Assembly: GCA_963855995.1 (NCBI GenBank)
Contig: OY979723.1
Span: forward strand, 13,902,713 to 13,966,712
Length of the DNA stretch: 64,000 bases
Direction of reading: 5' to 3'
DNA from: Muricea muricata
Lineage: Eukaryota; Cnidaria; Anthozoa; Malacalcyonacea; Plexauridae
The translations under genes and the position numbers were made by a program. Of this stretch, positions 38,267 to 51,498 are shown piece by piece. How positions within the stretch are numbered: position 1 is the first letter of the stretch; every line of letters begins with the position of its first letter. The notes beneath the pieces were generated by a model that did no database searches, was not told the DNA's origin, and saw only the letters and a list, made by a program, of their open reading frames with translations.

Positions 38267-38310
38267 CGTACTAATTACTTCCCTCGCCAAAGGGACCCCT
38301 AAGAGCTACT

Positions 38311-41055
38311 CAAGCCCATCACTACACGAATTATTGTGTCTTTAGTGTTTAAAAATGTTATTATCAGGGCTGCTGTATTGTTTTCAGAGATTTTATGACT
38401 TTGGTTAAATAGGTACAAATTTTGTCATTGTTTAACCAAGCCCATTGTCACACGAATTATTGTGTCTTTAGTGATATAAAATGTTATTATAAGGGCTGCT
38501 GTATTGTTTTCAGAGATTTTATGAGTTTGGTTATACCAGATCAAATTTTGTCATCATTTAACCAAGCCTATTATTGCACGAATTATTGTGTCTTTAGTGT
38601 TTAAAAATATTACTGTAAGGGCTGCTGTATTGTTTTCAGAGATTTTATGACTTTGGTCACATAGGAACAAATTTTGTCATTATTTAGCCAAGCCTATTAT
38701 TACACGAATTATTGTGTCTTTAGTGTTAGAAAATGTTATTGTAAGGATTGAAATTATTGTTTTCAGAGATTTTATGACTTCGGTTCAATAGGTACAAATT
38801 TTGTCATCATTTAACCAAGCCTATTAATACACGAATTATTGTGTCTTTACTGTATAAAAATGTTCTTATAAGGACTGCTGTATTGTTTTCGGAGATTTTA
38901 TGACTTTGGTCAAACATGATCAAATTTTGTCATTATTTAGCCAAGCCTATTATTACACGAATTATTATGTATTTAGTGTTGGAAAATGTTATTATAAGGA
39001 TTGAAATTATTGTTGTCAGAGAATTAATGACTTTGGTTAAATAGGTACAAATTTTGTCATTATTTAACCAAGCCTATCATTACACGAATTATTGTGTCTT
39101 TAGTGTTATAAAATGTTATTATAAGGGCTGCTGTATTGTTTTCAGAGATTTTATGAGTTTGGTTATACCAGATCAAATTTTGTCATCATTTAACCAAGCC
39201 TATTATTGCACGAATTATTGTGTCTTTAGTGTTTAAAAATATTACTGTAAAGGCTGCTGTATTGTTTTCAGAGATTTTATGACTTTGGTCACATAGGAAC
39301 AAATTTTGTCATTATTTAGCCAAGCCTATTATTACACGAATTATTGTGTCTTTAGTTTTAGAAAATGTTATTGTAAGGATTGAAATTATTGTTTTCAGAG
39401 ATTTTATGACTTCGGTTCAATAGGTACAAATTTTGTCATCATTTAACCAAGCCTATTAATACACGAATTATTGTGTCTTTACTGTATAAAAATGTTCTTA
39501 TAAGGACTGCTGTATTGTTTTCGGAGATTTTATGACTTTTGTCAAACATGATCAAATTTTGTCATTATTTAGCCAAGCCTATTATTACACGAATTATTAT
39601 GTATTTAGTGTTGGAAAATGTTATTATAAGGATTGAAATTGTTGTCAGAGAATTAATGACTTTGGTTAAATAGGTACAAATTTTGTCATTATTTAACCAA
39701 GCCTATCATTACACGAATTATTGTGTCTTTAGTGTTTAAAAATGTTATTATAACGGCTGCTGTATTGTTTTAAGAGATTTTATGACTTTGGTTAAATAGG
39801 TACAAATTTTGTCATTGTCTAACAAAGCCCATTATTACACGAATTATTGTGTCTTTAGTGTTATAAAATGTTATTATAAGGGCTACTGTATTGTTTTTAG
39901 AGATTTTATGAGTTTGGTTAAATTGGTACAAATTTTGTCATTGTTTAACCAAGCCTATTATTACACGAATTATTGTGTCTTTACTGTTGGAAAATGTTAT
40001 TATAAGGGCTGCTGTATTGTTTTCACAGATTTTATGAGTTTGGTTAAACATGATCAAATTTTGTCATCATTTAACCAAGCCTATTATTGCACGAATTATT
40101 GTGTCTTTACTGTTTAAAAAAATTATTGTAAGGACTGCTGTATTGTTTTCAGAGATTTTATGACTTTGGTTAAACATGATCAAATTTTGTCATTATTTAG
40201 TGTTTAAAAATGTTATTATCAGGGCTGCTGTATTGTTTTCAGAGATTTTATGACTTTGGTTAAATAGGTACAAATTTTGTCATTGTTTAACCAAGCCTAT
40301 CATTACACGAATTATTGTGTCTTTACTGTTGGAAAATGTTATTATAAGGATTGAAATTATTGTTTTCAGAGATTTTATGACTTTGGTTAAATAGATACAA
40401 ATTTTGTCATTGTTTAACCAAGCCCATTATTACATGAATTATTGTGTCTTTAGTGCTTAAAAATGTTCTTATACGAACTGCTGTATTGTTTTCAGAGATT
40501 ATATGACTGGTTCTGAATAGGTACAAATTTTGTCATTGTTTAACTAAGCCTATTAATACACGAATTATTGTGTCTTTAGTGTTTAAAAATGTTATTATCA
40601 GGGCTGCTGTATTGTTTTCAGATATTTTATGACTTTGGTTAAATAGGTACAAATTTTGTCATTGTTTAACCAAGCCTATTATTACACGAATTATTGTGTC
40701 TTTACTGTTGGAAAATGTTATTATAAGGGCTGCTGTATTGTTTTCACAGATTTTATGAGTTTGGTTAAACATGATCAAATTTTGTCATCATTTAACCAAG
40801 CCTATTATTGCACGAATTATTGTGTCTTTAGTGTTTAAAAAAATTATTGTAAGGACTGCTGTATTGTTTTCAGAGATTTTATGACTTTGGTTAAACATGA
40901 TCAAATTTTGTCATTATTTAACCAAGCCCATTATTACACGAATTATCGTGTCTTTAGTGTTGTAAAATGTTATTATAAGGATTGAAATTATTGTTTTCAG
41001 AGATTTTATGACTTTGGTTAAATAGGTACAAATTTTGTCATTGTTTAACCAAGCC
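38311..41055. repeat. Satellite block 2
   Basis: About 22 units. Its start matches block 4 (47,630 on), including the AAGCCCATTGTCACACG variant. Part of the block is itself duplicated internally (38,500-39,000 and 39,100-39,650). Confidence 0.9.
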
Positions 41056-41308
41056 AGTAGTTCTTAGGGGTCCCTTTGAGATCTCATCAGGTGAGCGTTT
41101 GATTTGTGTGAGAATAAACATGTAAAGAGAACAGAAACAGTGTTTCGACATATTTACTGCGATATAGCCTTCTCATTACAAGCATTTACTTAGGGCAATA
41201 GTTTATCTTTGGTTCTGTAGTGTTTTCCTTGGTTTCTTTGACAATGGATTGGACGGTAGGCTCATCGCTGTGTAAATTCACCCACTTAATATGACCTGTA
41301 GACTGGTG

Positions 41309-42516
41309 CTATAATTTCACGGGCCAATAATTTTCGTCGTTAATTAACACACTTCCACGGACACGCTGATGGTCTTCGTTGCGCGATGTGTTGTACATTT
41401 CGATGATAACATATCCTTCAGGAATCTTTCGGACCGCTGGTGCTCCCCAGGTGTATTTATACCACACGTCGTTTGGGACATCCGACCAGGTGACGGTTTG
41501 CACAGGCTTCTTCCTTGAAGAGGTGGTTTTGGTTGTTGTGCTGCGTTTGCCTACAGGTTTGGTTTCCATACGTGTAGGCTTAGTACTGTTTACACCGAAG
41601 TGATAAGCATAGCATTCCCCAAATAGGTCTGCAAGAATTTGATTATCGGGTGGTGTGCCGGGCTTGTTATCCACCAACAAGTATCCATACGGTTTTTCGG
41701 TCTCTTTGTAATAAGCATTCATAAAGTGCACTCTATTCTTGTCAAACATGCGTTCTGCAATAATTCCGATTTGTTTTCGATCGCTAGGACTTCGGAAGAG
41801 AGCCAAGTACTGGGCATTTCGGCTGATATCTGTATTATATTTCCCCTTAGGAAACATGTTTTGCAGCAATAAAATAACGCTGGCGTTTCGATGGCGGCCT
41901 TGTGTAAACAGTCGAGATACCACAGGACTGTCTGTCGCTTCAGCCATCAAATCGTCTAGGATGATGATGTTATTGTACCGGACATTGATTTCACACAGAT
42001 CTTCAGACAGTTCGGGCACACCTCTTTCAAATAGGATGCATTTACCGAGACACTTTTTCAATTTTTCATAACATTCTTGCCATTGATTGTAGTACCAAAA
42101 ATGTGAATACTCTTTTGCTCTTCATACACGATACGCTTGTTTTCCAAAATTTGTTGGACAAAATACGTTTTCCCACTTTGTGTGGGACCCACAACCAAAA
42201 GTGAGAATTTATGGCGGAAGTTGAATTCCGGACATGGTTTGGTTAGCATGGATGCTGTTACTTTCCGCGCGGCTTTTGTTGGCTGTCGTACAGAACAAGT
42301 TTTCTTGCGAACACATCTCACTTCTTCTACTGTATGTGTCGGGCATCCAGGTAGTGAACAAGAGCAGTGTTTATGTGAAATTGAGAACCTGGCCCTTCCT
42401 AGCCACTTTTTCCTTTCATCACCGTATAAATGGTGTACTTGACGTAAATAATCACTCATATACAGAAGACCTGGCTTGTCACAGACAGGACAGTCTCTTT
42501 TGTGCTTACAGGGCAT
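41309..42516 (-). pseudogene. Packaging ATPase of E3, frameshifted
   Basis: A single-base loss in an A-tract near 42,095 (the tract that encodes HIFWYYNQW in E2) splits the gene into two overlapping frames, 42,058-42,516 and 41,309-42,061. All catalytic motifs remain. Confidence 0.88.
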
Positions 42517-42691
42517 CTTGACAGGTGGAATGTTTAATCATAAATGACCAAGAATGAAGTGTTTGGAAACATCAATATTTTTCTGATGAGGATTGATGCG
42601 AGGCCAATGTAGGGTCGATGTGAGGTCGTTTGTGCATAAATAACGTGTATAACTGAAAATTTGTTTATTTTGCATTGACATTCGTAAGACA

Positions 42692-43222
42692 ATGGACAGT
42701 CAGTACAGCGAGGAAAATTCTATGGAAAGCCATACCGAAGACGATAACACCATTACGACAGAAGAGCGTGATGAAAACAGTTCTGAAGAAGAACAAAGCA
42801 GCGTCACCATTGATGATAGTTCTGAAGAGGAAATCGATCCCTGGAGTACATTGATCAACGACGCGGCGTCCAATGTCCGGGATCAGTACGACGACATCTT
42901 GCAAGCGCTTCTCATGGAGGGTCATCACGAAAGTGAAGCGAAAGAGGAAACCTTTGAAAAAATTCTACCTGTATTCCAAAAGGAATTGAGCGCTGTCTAC
43001 ATGAACAATCTGGCATGGATGAAAGCACTGAAAAAAGATCCCATCCACAAAAAGATCATGGCGACCCAAGGTGATTATGTGAACAATGATATGTTTGATC
43101 AGGATGAACCTATAGCAGCGGCCGTAGACAAGAGAAAGTTTTTTGTTGAAACGGCTATTAGAAGGTCAATGACGTTTTCCAGAACAATGAATCCAAACAC
43201 TATAGATAAACTATTGCCCTAA
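42692..43222 (+). CDS. Acidic protein of E3, altered C-terminus (176 aa)
   Basis: Identical layout to the E1 protein. An extra T near 43,140 changes the last codons after DKRKF and extends the frame to 43,222, so the usual KRLLEGQ end is lost. Confidence 0.65.
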   Translation: MDSQYSEENSMESHTEDDNTITTEERDENSSEEEQSSVTIDDSSEEEIDPWSTLINDAASNVRDQYDDILQALLMEGHHESEAKEETFEKILPVFQKELSAVYMNNLAWMKALKKDPIHKKIMATQGDYVNNDMFDQDEPIAAAVDKRKFFVETAIRRSMTFSRTMNPNTIDKLLP

Positions 43223-43483
43223 GTAAATGCTTGTAATGAAAAGGCTATATCGCAGTAAATATGTCGAAACACTGTTTCTGTTCTCTTTACATGTTTATTC
43301 TCACACAAATTAAACGCTCACCTGATGAGATCTCACGTTAGATCTCACGTTAGGTCTCACGCTAGATCTCACGGGAGATCTCACGTTAGATAATGACGTC
43401 ATCCTGAATCTATAATAAGCTGTGACGGCCGCAACCTTGCATACTAATTACTTCCCTCGCCAAAGGGACCCCTAAGAACTACT

Positions 43484-45132
43484 CAAGCCCATTATTACAC
43501 GAATTATTGTGTCTTTAGTGTTTAAAAATGTTATTATCAGGGCTGCTGTATTGTTTTCAGAGGTTTTATGACTTTGGTAACATAGGAACAAATTTTGTCA
43601 TTATTTAGCCAAGCCTATTATTACACGAATTATTGTGTCTTTAGTGTTTAAAAATATTACTGTAAGAGCTGCTGTATTGTTTTCAGAGGTTTTATGACTT
43701 TGGTAACATAGGAACAAATTTTGTCATTATTTAGCCAAGCCTATTATTACACGAATTATTGTGTCTTTAGTGTTGCAAAATGTTATTATAAGGATTGAAA
43801 TTATTGTTTTCAGAGATTTTATGACTTTGGTTAAATAGGTACAAATTTTGTCATTGTTTAACCAAGCCCATTATTACACGAATTGTTGTGCCTTTAGTGT
43901 TGTAAAATGTTATTATAAGGGCTGCTGTATTGTTTTCAGAGATTTTATGAGTTTGGTTAAACATGATCAAATTTTGTCATCATTTAACCAAGCCTATTAT
44001 TGCACGAATTATTGTGTCTTTTGTGTTTAAAAATATTACTGTAAGGACTGCTGAACTGTTTTCAGAGATTTTATGACTTTGGTCACATAGGAACGAATTT
44101 TGTAATTATTTAGCCAAGCCTATTATTACACGAATTATTGTGTCTTTAGTGTTGGAAAATGTTATTATAAGGATTGAAATTATTGTTTTCAGAGATTTTA
44201 TGACTTTGGTCAAATAGGTACAAATTTTTTCATTGTTTAACCAAGCCCATTATTACACGAATTGTTGTGTCTTTAGTGTTGTAAAATGTTATTATAAGGG
44301 CTGCTGTATTGTTTTCAGAGATTTTATGAGTTTGGTTAAACATGATCAAATTTTGTCATCATTTAACGAAGCCTATTATTGCACGAATTATTGTGTCTTT
44401 TGTGTTTAAAAATATTACTGTAAGGGCTGCTGAACTGTTTTCAGAGATTTTATGACTTTGGTCACATAGGAAAAAATTTTGTCATTATTTAGTCAAGCCT
44501 ATTATTACACGAATTATTATGTATTTAGTGTTTGAAAATGTTATTATAAGGATTGAAATTATTGTTTTCAGAGATTTTATGACTTTGGTTAAATAGGTAC
44601 AAATTTTGTCATTGTTTAACCAAGCCTATCATTACATGAATTATTGTGTCTTTACTGTTGGAAAATGTTATTATAAGGATTGAAATTATTGTTTTCAGAG
44701 ATTTTATGACTTTGGTTAAATAGATACAAATTTTGTCATTGTTTAACCAAGCCCATTATTACATGAATTATTGTGTCTTTAGTGCTTAAAAATGTTCTTA
44801 TACGAACTGCTGTATTGTTTTCAGAGATTATATGACTGGTTCTGAATAGGTACAAATTTTGTCATTGTTTAACCAAGCCTATTAATACACGAATTATTGT
44901 GTCTTTAGTGTTTAAAAATGTTATTATCAGGGCTGCTGTATTGTTTTCAGAGATTTTATGACTTTGGTTAAACATGATCAACTTTTGTCAGCATTTAACC
45001 AAGTCTATTATTACACGAATTATTATGTATTTAGTGTTGGAAAATGTTATTATAAGGATTGAAATTATTGTTTTCAGAGATTTTCTGACTTTGGTTAAAT
45101 AGGTACAAATTTTGTCATTGTTTAACCAAGCC
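43484..45132. repeat. Satellite block 3
   Basis: About 13 units, close to block 1 in unit order, with one extra pair of GTAACATAGG variants at its start. Confidence 0.9.
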
Positions 45133-45385
45133 AGTAGTTCTTAGGGGTCCCTTTGAGATCTCATCAGGTGAGCGTTTGATTTGTGTGAGAATAAACATGT
45201 AAAGAGAACAGAAACAGTGTTTCGACATATTTACTTCGATATAGCCTTCTCATTACAAGCATTTACTTAGGGCAATAGTTTATCTTTGGTTCTGTAGTGT
45301 TTTCCTTGGTTTCTTTGACAATGGATTGGACGGTAGGCTTATCGCTGTGTAAATTCACCCACTTAATATGACCTGTAGACCGGTG

Positions 45386-46620
45386 CTATAATTTCACGGG
45401 CCAATAATTTTCGTCGTTGATTAACACACCTCCACGGACACGCTGATGGTCTTCGTTGCGCGATGTGTTGTACATTTCGATGATAACATATCCTTCGGGA
45501 ATCTTTCGGACCGCTGGTGCTCCCCAGGTGTATTTATACCACGCGTCGTTTGGGACATCCGACCAGGTGACGGTTTACACAGGCTTCTTCCTTGAAGAGG
45601 TGGTTTTGGTTGTTGTGCTGCGTTTGCCTACAGGTTTGGTTTCCACACGTGTAGGCTCAGTACTGTTTACACCGAAGTGATAAGCATAGCATTCCCCAAA
45701 TAGGTCTGCAAGAATTGATCTCTTATCTCTTATTCTCTGAATCTGATTATCGGGTGGTGTGCCGGGCTTGTTATTCACCAACAAGTATCCATACGGTTTT
45801 TCGGTCTCTTTGTAATAAGCATTCATAAAGTGCACTCTATTCTTGTCAAACATGCGTTCTGCAATAATTCCGATTTGTTTTCGATCGCTAGGACTTCGGA
45901 AGAGAGCCAAGTACTGGGCATTTCGGCTGATATCTGTATTATATTTCCCCTTAGGAAACATGTTTTGCAGCAATAAAATAACGCTGGCGTTTCGATGGCG
46001 GCCTTGTGTAAACAGTCGAGATACCACAGGACTGTCTGTCGCTTCAGCCATCAAATCGTCTAGGATGATGATGTTATTGTACCGGGCATTGATTTCACAC
46101 AGATCTTCAGACTGTTCGGGCACACCTCTTTCAAACAGGATGCTTTTACCGAGAGACTTTTTCAATTTTTCATAACATTCTTGCCATTGATTGTAGTACA
46201 AAAAATGTGAATACTCTTTTGCTCTTCATACACGATACGCTTGTTTTTCAAAATTTGTTGGACAAAATACGTTTTCCCACTTTGTGTGGCACCCACAACC
46301 AAAAGTGGGAATTTATGGCGGAAGTTGAATTCCGGACATGGTTTGGTTAGCATGGATGCTGTTACTTTCTGCGCGGCTTTTGTTGGCTGTCGTACAGAAC
46401 AAGTTTTCTTGCGAACACATCTCACTTCTTCTACTGTATGTGTCGGGCATCCAGGTAGTGAACCAGAGCAGTGTTTATGTGAAATTGAGAACCTGGCCCT
46501 TCCTAGCCACTTTTTCCTTTCATCACCGTATAAATGGTGTACTTGACGTAAATAATCACTCATATACAGAAGACCTGGCTTGTCACAGACAGGACAGTCT
46601 CTTTTGTGCTTATACGGCAT
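45386..46620 (-). pseudogene. Packaging ATPase of E4, several lesions
   Basis: Three changes break it: a one-base loss in the A-tract near 46,200, an in-frame insert around IQRIRDKRSI (about 45,715-45,742), and a CAA-to-TAA change at the VQTVTW segment (about 45,575) that removes the C-terminal module. The Walker motifs are still present. Confidence 0.88.
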
Positions 46621-46795
46621 CTTGACAGGTGGAATGTTTAATCATAAATGACCAAGAATGAAGTGTTTGGAAACATTAATATTTTTCTGATGAGGATTGA
46701 TGCGAGGTCAATGTAGGGTCGATGTGAGGTCGTTTGTGCATAAATAACGTGTATAACTGAAAATTTGTTTATTTTGCATTGACATTCGTAAGACA

Positions 46796-47275
46796 ATGGA
46801 CAGTCAGTACAGCGAGGAAAATTCTATGGAAAGCCATACCGAAGACGATAATACCATTACGACAGAAGAGCGTGATGAAAACAGTTCTGAAGAAGAACAA
46901 AGCAGCGTCACAATTGAAGACAGTTCTGAAGAGAAAATCGATCCCTGGAGTACATTGATCAACGACGCGGCGTCCAATGTCCGGGATCAGTACGACGACA
47001 TCTTGCAAGCGCTTCTCATGGAGGGTCATCACGAAAGTGAAGCGAAAGAGGAAACCTTTGAAAAAATTCTACCTGTATTCCAAAAGGAATTGAGCGCTGT
47101 CTACATGAACAATCTGGCATGGATGAAAGCACTGAAAAAAGATCCCATCCACAAAAAGATCATGGCGACCCAAGGTGATTATGTGAACAATGATATGTTT
47201 GATCAGGATGAACCTATAGCAGCGGCCGTAGACAAGAGAAAGTTTTTGTTGAAACGGCTATTAGAAGGTCAATGA
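46796..47275 (+). CDS. Acidic protein of E4, intact (159 aa)
   Basis: Full-length version ending in KRLLEGQ, which appears to be the ancestral end. It has the acidic N-terminal half and helical C-terminal half described for E1. Family and function are unknown. Confidence 0.75.
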   Translation: MDSQYSEENSMESHTEDDNTITTEERDENSSEEEQSSVTIEDSSEEKIDPWSTLINDAASNVRDQYDDILQALLMEGHHESEAKEETFEKILPVFQKELSAVYMNNLAWMKALKKDPIHKKIMATQGDYVNNDMFDQDEPIAAAVDKRKFLLKRLLEGQ

Positions 47276-47629
47276 CGTTTTCCAGAACAATGAATCCAAA
47301 CACTATAGATAAACTATTGCCCTAAGTAAATGCTTGTAATGAGAAGGCTATATCGCAGTAAATATGTCGAAACACTGTTTCTGTTCTCTTTACATGTTTA
47401 TTCTCACACAAATTAAACGCTCACCTGAAGAGATCTCACGGGAGATCTCACGTTAGATCTCACGTTAGATCTCACGGGAGATCTCACGTTAGATCTCACA
47501 GGAGATCTCACGCTAGGTCTCACGCTAGATCTCACGTTAAATAATGACGTCATCCTGAATCTATAATAAGACCGCCGCCATCTTGCGTACTAATTACTTC
47601 CCTCGCCAAAGGGACCCCTAAGAGCTACT

Positions 47630-49024
47630 CAAGCCCATCACTACACGAATTATTGTGTCTTTAGTGTTTAAAAATGTTATTATCAGGGCTGCTGTATTGT
47701 TTTCAGAGATTTTATGACTTTGGTTAAATAGGTACAAATTTTGTCATTGTTTAACCAAGCCCATTGTCACACGAATTATTGTGTCTTTAGTGTTATAAAA
47801 TGTTATTATAAGGGCTGCTGTATTGTTTTCAGAGATTTTATGAGTTTGGTTATACCAGATCAAATTTTGTCATCATTTAACCAAGCCTATTATTGCACGA
47901 ATTATTGTGTCTTTAGTGTTTAAAAATATTACTGTAAGGGCTGCTGTATATTTTTCAGAGATTTTATGACTTTGGTCACATAGGAACAAATTTTGTCATT
48001 ATTTAGCCAAGCCTATTATTACACGAATTATTGTGTCTTTAGTGTTAGAAAATGTTATTGTAAGGATTGAAATTATTGTTTTCAGAGATTTTATGACTTC
48101 GGTTCAATAGGTACAAATTTTGTCATCATTTAACCAAGCCTATTAGTACACGAATTATTGTGTCTTTACTGTATAAAAATGTTTTTATAAAGACTGCTGT
48201 ATTGTTTTCGGAGATTTTATGACTTTGGTCAAACATGATCAAATTTTGTCATTATTTAGCCAAGCCTATTATTACACGAATTATTATGTATTTAGTGCTG
48301 GAAAATGTTATTATAAGGATTGAAATTATTGTTGTCAGAGAATTAATGACTTTGGTTAAATAGGTACAAATTTTGTCATTATTTAACCAAGCCTATCATT
48401 ACACGAATTATTGTGTCTTTAGTGTTTAAAAATGTTATTATAACGGCTGCTGTATTGTTTTAAGAGATTTTATGACTTTGGTTAAATAGGTACAAATTTT
48501 GTCATTGTCTAACAAAGCCCATTATTACACGAATTATTGTGTCTTTAGTGTTATAAAATGTTATTATAAGGGCTACTGTATTGTTTTCAGAGATTTTATG
48601 AGTTTGGTTAAATAGGTACAAATTTTGTCATTGTTTAACCAAGCCTATTATTACACGAATTATTGTGTCTTTACTGTTGGAAAATGTTATTATAAGGGCT
48701 GCAGTATTGTTTTCACAGATTTTATGAGTTTGGTTAAACATGATCAAATTTTGTCATCATTTAACCAAGCCTATTATTGCACGAATTATTGTGTCTTTAG
48801 TGTTTAAAAAAATTATTGTAAGGACTGCTGTATTGTTTTCAGAGATTTTATGACTTTGGTTAAACATGATCAAATTTTGTCATTATTTAACCAAGCCCAT
48901 TATTACACGAATTATCGTGTCTTTTGTGTTGTAAAATGTTATTATAAGGATTGAAATTATTGTTTTCAGAGATTTTATGACTTTGGTTAAATAGGTACAA
49001 ATTTTGTCATTGTTTAACCAAGCC
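47630..49024. repeat. Satellite block 4
   Basis: About 11 units, matching the outer parts of block 2 but lacking about 1.3 kb of its middle. Confidence 0.9.
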
Positions 49025-49277
49025 AGTAGTTCTTAGGGGTCCCTTTGAGATGTCATCAGGTGAGCGTTCGATTTGTGTGAGAATAAACATGTAAAGAGAA
49101 CAGAAACAGTGTTTCGACATATTTACTGCGATATAGCCTTCTCATTACAAGCATTTACTTAGGGCAATAGTTTATCTTTGGTTCTGTAGTGTTTTCCTTG
49201 GTTTCTTTGACAATGGATTGGACGGTAGGCTCATCGCTGTGTAAATTCACCCACTTAATATGACCTGTAGACTGGTG

Positions 49278-50490
49278 CTATAATTTCACGGGCCAATAAT
49301 TTTCGTCGTTAATTAACACACCTCCACGGACAGGCTGATGGTCTTCGTTGCGCGATGTGTTGTACATTTCGATGATAACATATCCTTCGGGAATCTTTCG
49401 GACCGCTGGTGCTCCCCAGGTGTATTTATACCACACGTCGTTTGGGACATCCGACCAGGTGACGGTTTGCACAGGCTTCTTCCTTGAAGAGGTGGTTTTG
49501 GTTGTTGTGCTGCGTTTGCCTACAGGTTTGGTTTCCATACGTGTAGGCTTAGTACTGTTTACACCGAAGTGATAAGCATAGCATTCCCCAAATAGGTCTG
49601 CAAGAATTTGATTATCGGGTGGTGTGCCGGGCTTGTTATCCACCAACAAGTATCCATACGGTTTTTCGGTCTCTTTGTAATAAGCATTCATAAAGTGCAC
49701 TCTATTCTTGTCAAACATGCGTTCTGCAATAATTCCGATTTGTTTTCGATCGCTAGGACTTCGGAAGAGAGCCAAGTACTGGGCATTTCGGCTGATATCT
49801 GTATTATATTTCCCCTTAGGAAACACGTTTTGCAGCAGTAAAATAACACTGGCGTTTCGATGGCGGCCTTGTGTAAACAGTCGAGATACATACCACAGGA
49901 CTGTCTGTCGCTTCAGCCATCAAATCGTCTAGAATGATGACATTATTGTACCGGGCATTGATTTCACACAGATCTTCAGACAGTTCGGGCACACCTCTTT
50001 CAAACAGGATGCTTTTACCGAGAGACTTTTTTAATTTTTCATAACATTCTTGCCATTGATTGTAGTACCAAAAAATGTGAATACTCTTTTGCTCTTCATA
50101 CACGATACGCTTGTTTTCCAAAATTTGTTGGACAAAATACGTTTTCCCACTTTGTGTGGGACCCACAACCAAAAGTGAGAATTTATGGCGGAAGTTGAAT
50201 TCCGGACATGGTTTGGTTAGCATGGATGCTGTTACTTTCCGCGCGGCTTTTGTTGGCTGTCGTACAGAACAAGTTTTCTTGCGAACACATCTCATTTCTT
50301 CTACTGTATGTGTCGGGCATCCAGGTAGTGAACCAGAGCAGTGTTTGTGTGAAATTGAGAACCTGGCCCTTCCTAGCCACTTTTTCCTTTCATCACCGTA
50401 TAAATGGTGTACTTGACGTAAATAATCACTCATATACAGAAGATTTGGCTTGTCACAGACAGGACAGTCTCTTTTGTGCTTATAGGGCAT
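49278..50490 (-). pseudogene. Packaging ATPase of E5, frameshifted
   Basis: A four-base duplication (ATAC) near 49,888 shifts the frame after DSPVV, within the stretch between Walker B and the TQGRH segment. The N-terminal frame is 49,816-50,490 and the C-terminal frame 49,278-49,826. Confidence 0.88.
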
Positions 50491-50665
50491 CTTGACAGGT
50501 GGAATGTTTAATCATAAATGACCAAGAATGAAGTGTTTGGAAACATTAATATTTTTCTGATGAGGATTGATGCGAGGTCAATGTAGGGTCGATGTGAGGT
50601 CGTTTGTGCATAAATAACGTGTATAACTGAAAATTTGTTTATTTTGCATTGACATTCGTAAGACA

Positions 50666-51160
50666 ATGGACAGTCAGTACAGCGAGGAAAATTTTATGGA
50701 AAGCCATACCGAAGACGATAACACCATTACGACAGAAGAGCGTGATGAAAACAGTTCTGAAGAAGAACAAAGCAGCGTCACAACTGAAGACATTTCTGAA
50801 GAGGAAATCGATCCCTGGAGTACATTGATCAACGACGCGGCGTCCAATGTCCGGGATCAGTACGACGACATCTTGCAAGCGCTTCTCATGGAGGGTCATC
50901 ACGAAAGTGAAGCGAAAGAGGAAACCTTTGAAAAAATTCTACCTGTATTCCAAAAGGAATTGAGCGCTGTCTACATGAACAATCTGGCATGGATGAAAGC
51001 ATTGAAAAATGATCCCATCCACAAAAGATCATGGCGACCCAAGGTGATTATGTGAACAATGATATGTTTGATCAAGATGAACCTATAGCAGCGGCCGTAG
51101 ACAAGAGAAAGTTTTTGTTGAAACGGCTATTAGAAGGTCAAGGACGTTTTCCAGAACAAT
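50666..51160 (+). pseudogene. Acidic protein of E5, frameshifted
   Basis: One base is missing from an A-tract near 51,025, ending the frame at 51,055 after LKNDPIHK. The usual stop further on is also changed (GGTCAAGGACG instead of GGTCAATGACG). Confidence 0.85.
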
Positions 51161-51498
51161 GAATCAAAACACTATAGATAAACTATTGCCCTAAGTAAAT
51201 GCTTGTAATGAGAAGGCTATATCGCAGTAAATATGTCGAAACACTGTTTCTGTTCTCTTTACATGTTTATTCTCATACAAATTAAACGCTCACCTGATGA
51301 GATCTCACGGGAGATCTCACGGTACATCTCACGGGAGATCTCACGTTAGATCTCACAGGAGATCTCACGTTAGGTCTCACGCTAGATCCCACGGGAGATC
51401 TCACGTTAAATAATGACGTCATCCTGAATCTATAATAAGACGGCCGCCATGTTGCATACTAATTACTTCCCTCGCCAAAGGGACCCCTAAGAACTACT

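Larger units (their letters stand above)
35883..38310. mobile_element. Polinton-like miniature element E2 (2,428 bp)
   Basis: Same ends, flanked by CAAGCC at 35877-35882 and 38311-38316. It holds the only intact ATPase of the array but a deleted acidic-protein gene. The right end reads AAGAGCTACT, a change shared with E4. Confidence 0.85.
41056..43483. mobile_element. Polinton-like miniature element E3 (2,428 bp)
   Basis: Same ends, CAAGCC at 41050-41055 and 43484-43489. The right end resembles E1 (AAGAACTACT, five short repeats, altered YY1-like site). Confidence 0.85.
45133..47629. mobile_element. Polinton-like miniature element E4 (2,497 bp)
   Basis: Same ends, CAAGCC at 45127-45132 and 47630-47635. 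It shares the AAGAGCTACT end and acidic-protein variants (EDSSEEKID) with E2, so E2 and E4 are sister copies. Confidence 0.85.
49025..51498. mobile_element. Polinton-like miniature element E5 (2,474 bp)
   Basis: Same ends, CAAGCC at 49019-49024 and 51499-51504. It has right-end features of both groups (AAGAACTACT with a GGCCGCCATGTTG YY1-like site). Confidence 0.85.

Noticed and set aside
38422..40838. Roughly 60-100-residue frames starting MSLFNQA in the satellite
   Set aside because: They arise because a 126-bp unit is divisible by three and stop-poor in one frame. They start and stop arbitrarily, and unit length changes break them.
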